Below, in pieces: positions 1 to 6,205 of a DNA stretch of 37,665 nucleotides. Source of the DNA: an uncultured Corynebacterium sp. GTDB taxonomy: Bacteria > Actinomycetota > Actinomycetes > Mycobacteriales > Mycobacteriaceae. The stretch covers positions 1-37,665 of the forward strand of contig NZ_CAMIHZ010000018.1 of assembly GCF_946222305.1 (NCBI RefSeq), given 5' to 3'. How positions within the stretch are numbered: the first letter of the stretch is position 1; each line of letters opens with the position of its first letter. The notes beneath the pieces are model-generated. The model searched no databases. It was not told where the DNA came from and worked only from the letters and a program-made list of their open reading frames with translations. Position numbers and translations under genes: made by a program.

Positions 1-166
1 CCCCAGCCCCGCCGGCGCAGCTTGGGCGGCCTCACCGACAGTCTGCAGCCCCAACGCACCCAACATCTCCGCGCCGGCGCAACCTAGGCAGCACACCCAC
101 AAACGTCAGCCCCAACGCGCCCAACATCTCCGCACCGGCGCAACCTAGGCAGCACACCCACAATCT
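1..166. repeat. 61-bp tandem repeat, about 2.7 copies
   Basis: Two nearly identical units start at 46 and 107 (period 61). They share the core CCCAACATCTCCGC and the following GGCGCAACCTAGGCAGCACA, and differ at only a few positions. The first 45 bases look like the end of a more diverged copy: GCCGGCGCAGCTTGGGCGGC aligns to GCCGGCGCAACCTAGGCAGC. No reading frame through the block resembles a known protein. It lies beyond the 3' end of asd and may continue to the left of the window. Confidence 0.75.
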
Positions 167-221
167 GCAGCAGAACTCCAACAAAAACGCGTCGTTTTGT
201 TGGAGTTCTGCTGCACTTTTT
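167..221. terminator. Perfect 20-bp hairpin downstream of asd
   Basis: Arms 167-186 and 195-214 are perfectly complementary over 20 bp with an 8-nt loop. The T-run at 217-221 follows the hairpin on the plus strand, so it would be a classical terminator for a plus-strand transcript entering from the left. It also lies 49 nt beyond the asd stop, where minus-strand transcripts would meet it without a following U-tract. It probably insulates convergent units, but the dominant direction is uncertain. Confidence 0.7.
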
Positions 222-262
222 GAAATTTGAAAAAGGGGCGCGTGGGCGTGGGCGGGACGCGA

Positions 263-1297
263 TTACTTAACCAGCAGCTCCGCGATCTGGATCGTGTTCA
301 GCGCCGCTCCCTTGCGCAGATTATCGCCCGAGACGACAAGCACAAGACCACGGTTATCCGCCACCGTCTGGTCCTGACGAATACGACCAGCCAGGGATTG
401 ATCCTTACCGGCTGCGGCGAGGGGCGTCGGTACATCGACAACCTCAACGCCTGCGGCAGCCGACAGAAGATCTTTGGCCTCATCAACGGTGATGGGGTCG
501 GCGAATTCCGCGTGGATAGTCATGGTGTGACCGGTGAACACGGGCACGCGGACGCAGGTTCCGGAAACCAACAGCTCAGGCAAGCCGAGAATCTTGCGGG
601 ATTCATTGCGCAGCTTTTGCTCCTCATCAGTTTCCAACGTGCCGTCATCGACGTAGTTGCCTGCCATTGGCAGCGCGTTGAAAGCGATCGGCGCGACGTA
701 GGGATCAGTATTGGGAGCTTCTAACGCAGAGCCGTCCTCGACCAGCTCCTCAAGTCGATCCAGGTTCGCCTTGGTCTGCTCAATCAGGGCCCGCACTCCC
801 GCCAATCCCGAACCGGACACGGCCTGGTAGCTGGAAACGTGCATCTTGGTCAGCCCAGCCTTAGCGTGCAGCGCACCCATCACTGGCATCGCGGCCATGG
901 TGGTGCAGTTCGGGTTGGCGATGATCCCCTTGGGCGTATTCTTTGCCGCCTCAGGGTTAACCTCCGACACGACGAGAGGAACGTCTGGATCCTTGCGCCA
1001 TGCAGAAGAGTTGTCCACGACGGTCGCACCGGCTTCCGCGAAACGGGGGGCGTGTTCACGCGAGGTGCCACCACCTGCGGAGAACAAGGCGATATCAATG
1101 CCCTTGAGATCTTCCGTGGATGTTGCCGCTACGTCCTCCACCACGATCCTCTCGCCGCGGAAGTCGATTTCCTTTCCTGCCGAGCGTGCAGAGGCGAAGA
1201 AACGCACCTTGTCTGCAGGAAAATCGCGATCCACGAGGATTTGGCGCATCACGCGGCCAACTTGACCAGTGGCGCCAACGACAGCGAGGGTGGTCAT
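263..1297 (-). CDS. asd: Aspartate-semialdehyde dehydrogenase
   Basis: This enzyme reduces beta-aspartyl phosphate to aspartate semialdehyde with NADPH, the step after aspartokinase towards lysine, diaminopimelate, methionine and threonine. It is cytosolic. The 344-residue protein has the usual family length. It opens with the nucleotide-binding GATGQVG loop (residues 8-14). The catalytic cysteine is C131 in the conserved NPNCTT motif, and the SSAWR stretch near residue 97 is typical. The ATG at 1297 follows a GGAG-like ribosome site. The gene lies 48 bp after lysC on the same strand, the classic corynebacterial lysC-asd operon. No anomalies are seen. Confidence 0.97.
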   Translation of the reverse strand: MTTLAVVGATGQVGRVMRQILVDRDFPADKVRFFASARSAGKEIDFRGERIVVEDVAATSTEDLKGIDIALFSAGGGTSREHAPRFAEAGATVVDNSSAWRKDPDVPLVVSEVNPEAAKNTPKGIIANPNCTTMAAMPVMGALHAKAGLTKMHVSSYQAVSGSGLAGVRALIEQTKANLDRLEELVEDGSALEAPNTDPYVAPIAFNALPMAGNYVDDGTLETDEEQKLRNESRKILGLPELLVSGTCVRVPVFTGHTMTIHAEFADPITVDEAKDLLSAAAGVEVVDVPTPLAAAGKDQSLAGRIRQDQTVADNRGLVLVVSGDNLRKGAALNTIQIAELLVK

Positions 1298-1345
1298 GGT
1301 TTCAAAGCTCCGTTCTTTTCGTGCGGGGAGTGTGTCTAACCTTAC

Positions 1346-1858
1346 CTAGCGCCCAGTACCAGCGTAAACGGTTGCTTCGTCCTCACCACCAAGCTGGAAG
1401 CGCTCGTGCAGCGCCTTCACGGCCTTATCCAATTCCGTATCGCGGATCAGCACGGAAATGCGGATTTCCGAGGTGCTGATCAGCTCGATGTTCACGCCCG
1501 CATCGCGCAGCGCCTCGCAGAAGTCTGCGGTCACGCCAGGGTGGGATTTCATACCCGCGCCCACAAGGGAAACCTTGCCCACATGATCATCAAATAACAC
1601 GTCCTGCCAGTCCGCGGACATACCCTTCAAGATCTGCATCGCGCGAGCCGCATCCTCACGCGGGCAGGTAAAAGTGATATCCGTCCGGTTGGAATCCAGC
1701 TTGCTGATGTTCTGCAGCACCATGTCGATATTGATCTCCGCATCCGCCACAGCGCGAAAAATCTTGGCGGCTTCACCCGGGTTATCGGGGATGCCTTGCA
1801 CGGTGATTTTCGCTTCGGAACGGTCGTGGGCAACGCCGGTCAGTACTGCTTCTTCCAC
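1346..1858 (-). CDS. lysC: Aspartokinase beta subunit (internal in-frame start)
   Basis: In C. glutamicum, lysC encodes alpha and in-frame beta subunits that form an alpha2beta2 enzyme; beta consists of the regulatory ACT domains. Here codon 250 of lysC is GTG (1858-1856), the same codon number as the known beta start. It is preceded by GGAGG and an 8-nt spacer, which is a good internal ribosome site. The predicted product is 170 residues. The site is seen directly in the sequence; use of the start is inferred from the homologous gene. Confidence 0.8.
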   Translation of the reverse strand: MEEAVLTGVAHDRSEAKITVQGIPDNPGEAAKIFRAVADAEINIDMVLQNISKLDSNRTDITFTCPREDAARAMQILKGMSADWQDVLFDDHVGKVSLVGAGMKSHPGVTADFCEALRDAGVNIELISTSEIRISVLIRDTELDKAVKALHERFQLGGEDEATVYAGTGR

Positions 1859-2605
1859 TGGGATATCCTCCATTGATCCGCTAACAAGGGTTCCTACATC
1901 CGTGCTATAGGACGAGCGCACGCGCAGGGGAACATTGAATGCGCGGGCGTATTCCACACTGCGCAGCATGAGCACCTTCGCGCCCACCGCAGCCATTTCC
2001 AGCATCTCTTCGAAACTAATCTTATCCAGCTTCTTCGCGTTTTTAACGATGCGCGGGTCAGCGGTGTAAACACCATCGACATCGGAGTAGATCTCACACA
2101 CATCCGCATTCAGGGCGGCGGCGAGTGCCACGGCGGTGGCATCGGAACCGCCGCGGCCCAAGGTGGTCACGTCCCGCGTCTCACGGTTCACGCCTTGGAA
2201 CCCTGCCACCAGGCAGATCTTCCCGCTGTCCAGAGCTTCCTGCACGCGCCCCGGCGTCACATCCACAATGCGAGCGTTGCCATGGCGCTCGGTGGTCAAC
2301 ACACCCGCCTGCGAGCCTGTGAAAGACTGCGCCTCCGCCCCGAAGGAATCAATAGCCATCGCCACCAGCGCATTCGAAATACGCTCGCCGGCTGTCAACA
2401 GCATGTCCATCTCGCGGGCGGGGGGAACCGGGTTGACTTGTTCCGCCAGCTCGAGAAATTCGTCAGTGGTATCGCCCATCGCAGAGCACACCACGACCAC
2501 ATCATTGCCCTGGCGTTTGGTCTCCACGATCCGTTCGGCCACACGTCGAATTCGCTCCGCGCTCTCCAGCGAAGAACCACCGTACTTCTGGACGATCAGT
2601 GCCAC
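1346..2605 (-). CDS. lysC: Aspartokinase alpha subunit (full length)
   Basis: This enzyme phosphorylates L-aspartate and is the feedback-controlled entry to the aspartate amino-acid family. The 419-residue product is almost colinear with C. glutamicum LysC (421 residues). It has the KYGGSS kinase motif at residues 7-12, the TTLGRGGSD motif at 147-155, and two ACT domains in the C-terminal third that bind lysine plus threonine. Translation starts at GTG (2605) behind an AGAGGTGGG ribosome site. The gene is divergent from the transporter gene and is followed by asd. The ACT interface residues look wild type (for example ITFTCPRED and STSEIRIS), so ordinary concerted feedback inhibition is expected. 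Confidence 0.97.
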   Translation of the reverse strand: MALIVQKYGGSSLESAERIRRVAERIVETKRQGNDVVVVCSAMGDTTDEFLELAEQVNPVPPAREMDMLLTAGERISNALVAMAIDSFGAEAQSFTGSQAGVLTTERHGNARIVDVTPGRVQEALDSGKICLVAGFQGVNRETRDVTTLGRGGSDATAVALAAALNADVCEIYSDVDGVYTADPRIVKNAKKLDKISFEEMLEMAAVGAKVLMLRSVEYARAFNVPLRVRSSYSTDVGTLVSGSMEDIPVEEAVLTGVAHDRSEAKITVQGIPDNPGEAAKIFRAVADAEINIDMVLQNISKLDSNRTDITFTCPREDAARAMQILKGMSADWQDVLFDDHVGKVSLVGAGMKSHPGVTADFCEALRDAGVNIELISTSEIRISVLIRDTELDKAVKALHERFQLGGEDEATVYAGTGR

Positions 2606-2712
2606 GGGACACCCACCTCTCGGTCACCTCTGGTTAGGGCTGAATAAAAACAGCAATAACTGCAAGATTACAACAACTAGGGTCTCGCGTTTCATGGAAC
2701 CACGTTCTCGTT

Positions 2713-2718
2713 TAGCCT
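2713..2718 (+). promoter_or_regulatory. Possible leaderless -10 box of the transporter gene
   Basis: TAGCCT fits the corynebacterial TANNNT -10 consensus and lies 8 nt before the ATG at 2727. No Shine-Dalgarno sequence is visible there. The spacing suits a transcript that starts at or next to the start codon. No convincing -35 hexamer is seen. Confidence 0.4.
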
Positions 2719-2726
2719 ATTGGGTG

Positions 2727-3587
2727 ATGAAAAACGATGACGTATTGGCGATCCTCTTCGCCCTCGGTTCTGCCCTGACCATCGCTTGGGGCACGGTCGT
2801 GCGTCACCGCATCGCTGAACAAAATGGTGATTCCAACCCCGAGACCTCGGACATCCCTATCCTCGCCGCCATTCGTAAACCGTGGTGGTGGGCCGGGTTG
2901 TTCAGTGCCCTGTTCGGCTACTTCCTGCAGATCGTTGCTCTCCGGTTCGGTTCCCTGCTGATCGTGCAACCCATTTTGGTTCTCAAACTGATGTTCACGT
3001 TGCCTCTAGCTTCGAAGTTCGATGGCCGGCGCATCTCCAAGTCCGAAACGGGATGGGCCACCGTTTTGAGCATCGCCGTTGGTGTGTTGGTTGTTTTTGG
3101 TAAACCGACGCCCGGCTTATCCGCTCCCCCGGCCGAGAAATGGGCTGTCGCGGTAGCTATAGGCGCGGCTGTCTTTTACGGCATGTACCGGTTCGCCAGG
3201 ATCCAGCATCGTCGTGAAAAAGCTCTGGTTTACGGGCTAATTACCGGCGGCATCATGGGTTACCTCGCAGTTCTTTCCAAAGCCGTGGTGGATGTGTGGT
3301 CCCATGAGGGCGCGCTTGGCTTAGTAACTAGTTGGGAACTATATGGGTTGCTGTTCTGCGCGGGGTTGGGCACCTCGGTACAGCAAACTTCCTTCAACGC
3401 GGGTGCGTTGAAGGATTCCCTGCCAGCGATGACGATCGCGGAGCCCATCGTTGCTTTCTCGCTCGGCTACCTCATATTGCGGGAGCAGTTCCGCGTCAGC
3501 GGGTGGCACTGGAGTTACGTCATCGCTTCGATCGTGTTGATGATCGTGGGCACGTTCGTTCTCAGTCGCAAATCGGTGAAGGACTAG
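2727..3587 (+). CDS. DMT-superfamily (EamA/NIPA-like) membrane transporter
   Basis: The 286-residue protein has about nine or ten hydrophobic segments and begins directly with a membrane segment (residues 5-21). The internal layout is the two-half arrangement of drug/metabolite transporters: a first block to about residue 125, and a second ending in a conserved segment with AEPIVAFSLGYLILREQ. The substrate is unknown. Exporters of amino acids or metabolites and NIPA-like Mg transporters share this fold. The reading frame is open much further upstream into lysC antisense sequence, but ATG 2727 is chosen because the membrane protein begins there and a -10 box lies 8 nt before it. A transporter gene beside lysC is also found in other corynebacteria, so it may belong to the core rather than the accessory region. 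Confidence 0.85.
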   Translation: MKNDDVLAILFALGSALTIAWGTVVRHRIAEQNGDSNPETSDIPILAAIRKPWWWAGLFSALFGYFLQIVALRFGSLLIVQPILVLKLMFTLPLASKFDGRRISKSETGWATVLSIAVGVLVVFGKPTPGLSAPPAEKWAVAVAIGAAVFYGMYRFARIQHRREKALVYGLITGGIMGYLAVLSKAVVDVWSHEGALGLVTSWELYGLLFCAGLGTSVQQTSFNAGALKDSLPAMTIAEPIVAFSLGYLILREQFRVSGWHWSYVIASIVLMIVGTFVLSRKSVKD

Positions 3588-3600
3588 CGCGAGTGCGGAC

Positions 3601-3674
3601 GAATCGGAGTGGACCGTTATGGCCCTGAGTAAATCGGGGTGGACCGTTGTGGCCCTGAGTAATCCGGGGGTGCC
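3601..3674. repeat. 30-bp tandem repeat
   Basis: Units at 3601-3630 and 3631-3660 are identical at 27 of 30 positions and share GTGGACCGTT and TGGCCCTGAGT. A broken third unit (AATCCGGGGGTGCC) follows to 3674. The block lies between the convergent transporter and capC-like genes. No protein is recognisable in it. Confidence 0.75.
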
Positions 3675-3697
3675 CCGGCCTTCACCGAACAGCACAA

Positions 3698-3725
3698 AGC
3701 CCCCGCCGAGAATTCGACAGGGGCT
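3698..3725. terminator. Weak hairpin between convergent genes
   Basis: AGCCCC (3698-3703) pairs with GGGGCT (3720-3725) over a 16-nt loop. There is no strong U-tract on either strand. Its position between the stops of two convergent genes suits a bidirectional terminator, but the support is structural only. Confidence 0.35.
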
Positions 3726-3802
3726 ACCAGTGGTGAGTTGTAAACGACGGACTCACGCCGTCCAACCAAAACGCCAGCGAAAACCACTAGAGGCGAAGAT
3801 AT

Positions 3803-4813
3803 CTAAAGGAACGCAAAAGCCGAGGCCACCGCCACAATCGCACCGGAGGATACGCCCATTCCCGGCAGAGTGCGCTTGTAACCATGGTTCAGCAGGTCAT
3901 TGGCGATGACCGCAGGCAGAATGCAGAAAACGAGGTTTTCGAGGCGGAAGAACTCGCCGTGGAAGTAATGCGTGAGGATCAGCTCGCTCAAGGTCACTAG
4001 CGTGAAGGAAAACAGACACAGCAACAAGAAGCGGTGCTTACCGAACAGCGGCACGCGGTCGAGGAACACCTTTCCAGCTGCAAAAACAATGATCGTGGAG
4101 AACAGCAGCACCCACAGGTAATTGATATTGAACACTGCCGCGGCCAAGAACCCGGCGGAAACGTAACCACCGGTGCGCCACCCCAGATGCTTGAGTGGGC
4201 CTTCTTGGATGAACAGGGCCAGGCAAACGGATGCAGCTGCCATCAACACGAGGTTTAGGTGGCCGACGCCACGTCCAAACAATCCGTATTCCACACCCGT
4301 GCCGAAGACGGACTTAGACAGAAATGCAAACAGCAGTCCGGCGGCCGCGCTCAGCGGGACCAGCCAGAGTGCTGGCAACAAAGTCTTGGCGAGCCCCTGC
4401 TTGATAAACGAGTTACACAGCATTCCAGGGATGACCACACCGATGACGGACAGGCCCAGCGCTTCAGGCTTCGAATCGAAGACATATATATTGGCAACCT
4501 GCCACAGCACCTCAAGGAAAACACCGACCAGCAGGCCGATGGCGAAAATGACGCGCGGGCGCGGCAGCCAGATTTTCAGCACACCGTAGCGGATGATGGA
4601 GTGCGCGATAAACGCCACCAGCAAGGTGAATGCCACTTTCCACGGCATGTACAAAGATGCCGCTAGGTAGCCGATTCCCAAGCTGCCGCCCACAACCACC
4701 TGCTTATGGCGGAAGTAGAAGTACGCCGCGATGAGCCCGCAGAAAAATGACAGGTGGACGTAGGCTGCGGTGAATTCTGGGATTTCGAAGTGGTTTTGGC
4801 TCAACAGGTGCAT
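3803..4813 (-). CDS. capC: Poly-gamma-glutamate synthesis membrane protein, CapC/PgsC type, duplicated
   Basis: CapC/PgsC is the membrane partner of the CapB ligase in making and exporting poly-gamma-glutamate. The 336-residue protein is about twice the usual length (about 150). Both halves match the family. Half one runs from GGSLGIGYLAASLY (from residue 42) to the signature VIPGMLCNSFIKQGL near residue 130. Half two runs from GGYVSAGFLAAAVF to LPAVIANDLLNHGYKRTL near residue 310. About ten hydrophobic segments are visible. The ATG directly follows the capB stop (TAAATG), so translation is probably coupled. The family assignment is firm. Poly-glutamate as the actual product is inferred, because capA is not present nearby. 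Confidence 0.85.
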   Translation of the reverse strand: MHLLSQNHFEIPEFTAAYVHLSFFCGLIAAYFYFRHKQVVVGGSLGIGYLAASLYMPWKVAFTLLVAFIAHSIIRYGVLKIWLPRPRVIFAIGLLVGVFLEVLWQVANIYVFDSKPEALGLSVIGVVIPGMLCNSFIKQGLAKTLLPALWLVPLSAAAGLLFAFLSKSVFGTGVEYGLFGRGVGHLNLVLMAAASVCLALFIQEGPLKHLGWRTGGYVSAGFLAAAVFNINYLWVLLFSTIIVFAAGKVFLDRVPLFGKHRFLLLCLFSFTLVTLSELILTHYFHGEFFRLENLVFCILPAVIANDLLNHGYKRTLPGMGVSSGAIVAVASAFAFL

Positions 4814-6049
4814 TTACGCTGCCACCTTTCCCGTCTGTCCCTCGACGAGCGCGTCCACGTAGTGGCGCATCTTCGTCACCTGCTCGGTGTGAATATTGAC
4901 CATGCCGAACAGTGCGATCTTGTCGTTGTCGATCCCTTCGACCGCACGGTTGATCAGATCGCGACCGCTGCAGTTTTCATCGATGTCGTTGGAGCGGACA
5001 ATATTGGCCTCGGGGAAACCTTCATCCAGCAGCATCTGGTGGACGGCATCTTGCAGCTCGCCGTAGAGAACGATGCGGTCGACCTCGTCACGCAGCTCGT
5101 TGGAGACGAGTTCGAGGAACATCTTGGCGCGGTCGGTGCGGTCTTCGCGGTTGTTTAGCGCCACTACCACTCCAGCATCAGCCGGCAGAGTGTCCTGCAA
5201 TACGGAACGGAAAACCTTGACGGTAGATTCCCAGTCGTTAATCGCGAACATGGGCACCCAGAATAAATCCTTACCATCGCCCAAGTTGGCCTCGGTCACG
5301 GTGATGGTTCCCGGATCTGGCTTGGCTGCAATCATTCCTTCGCACGCTGTCTGGTGATCGATGCCCAAGGTATCGGCTACCGCGAGGGCGACTGCCACGT
5401 TCTCTTCGAACTGGTGGTAGTTGAACTTCTTCACCATGGAACGAGACAGTTCGCTTTCTTCTGCGAACACGACTTCCGAACCACGCTTCTCGGCTTCCTC
5501 TTGGATAACTTCCCGCAGTTCTGGGTTGCGCTCGCCGGTGATGACGGTGCCGTAGTGCGGGATCGTGCTGCACAGCGATCGCGCGATGTCCTCTAGGGTG
5601 TCGCCCATTTCCTCCTGGTGATCCAAACGCACATTGGTGATCACAGAAACTGGGGACTTCAGGATGTCGCGCTGGCAAATCAGCTGGTAGCGGGGCTTAA
5701 CGGCCATGCATTCCGTAACCAAGCCGCGCACATCGCGGCCGATCCACTTGCGCAGAAAGCTGAACTGCTCACCAATGTTGGCCGGGCCGGTGCGGCGAAT
5801 CGGGTGCTCGCTGGCGTCGGGCGCAATAACACAAGCGTAGGTTCCGGTGGTCTTGGCGACGGTGGAAACACCGGCCGCGCGCATCACTCCGCCGAGCATG
5901 CGAGTGACAGTGGACTTACCGCGGATTCCGTTGACGTGGACGTTGACGGCGAGGCTATCGAGCCTCTCATTGTGGTCTTTTTCGCGTTTGTAGAAAAACG
6001 TTCCAAATCCGATCACGGCTATCAAAGACAGCAGGAAGAAGATAAACAT
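4814..6049 (-). CDS. capB: Poly-gamma-glutamate synthase, CapB/PgsB type (Mur-ligase fold)
   Basis: CapB/PgsB is the ATP-dependent amide ligase that joins glutamates through their gamma carboxyls at the inner face of the membrane. The 411-residue product has a membrane segment at residues 1-20 and the P-loop NGIRGKSTVTR (K45). It also has KTTGT near residue 66, PANIGEQ near 89, the TECMAV motif near 112, and the Mur-ligase-like DHQEEMG segment near 143. All are conserved with Bacillus PgsB (393 residues). The ATG at 6049 follows GGAG with short spacing. Its stop abuts capC, and ggt lies 156 bp upstream on the same strand. It is distinguished from MurT by the N-terminal anchor and the absence of DUF1727. 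Confidence 0.9.
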   Translation of the reverse strand: MFIFFLLSLIAVIGFGTFFYKREKDHNERLDSLAVNVHVNGIRGKSTVTRMLGGVMRAAGVSTVAKTTGTYACVIAPDASEHPIRRTGPANIGEQFSFLRKWIGRDVRGLVTECMAVKPRYQLICQRDILKSPVSVITNVRLDHQEEMGDTLEDIARSLCSTIPHYGTVITGERNPELREVIQEEAEKRGSEVVFAEESELSRSMVKKFNYHQFEENVAVALAVADTLGIDHQTACEGMIAAKPDPGTITVTEANLGDGKDLFWVPMFAINDWESTVKVFRSVLQDTLPADAGVVVALNNREDRTDRAKMFLELVSNELRDEVDRIVLYGELQDAVHQMLLDEGFPEANIVRSNDIDENCSGRDLINRAVEGIDNDKIALFGMVNIHTEQVTKMRHYVDALVEGQTGKVAA

Positions 6050-6175
6050 GGTGTCTCCATAGGGTTAGTACGAACGGGAAGGTGGGATGTTGTCGCGTTG
6101 GTGATTGTGGGCAGCGGTCACAATGAGTCGCGGTGGTGGCTAGCAAGTTCTTGTGGGTGGTTTTGGTTGTTGTGG

Positions 6176-6202
6176 CTACTGGTTCGTAGTGATTGCCAGT
6201 AG
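6176..6202 (-). terminator. Inverted repeat between ggt and capB
   Basis: CTACTGG (6176-6182) pairs with CCAGTAG (6196-6202) across 13 nt. It begins 3 nt after the ggt stop codon. No U-tract follows in the minus direction, so it may be only a weak terminator or an mRNA-end stabiliser that lowers capBC expression relative to ggt. The remaining sequence to capB is A/C-rich in the sense strand. Confidence 0.35.
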
Positions 6203-6205
6203 CTG

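Noticed and set aside
2136..2726. Transporter start far upstream inside lysC
   Set aside because: The extra 197 residues are antisense to lysC, polar and unlike any transporter. The membrane protein begins at ATG 2727.
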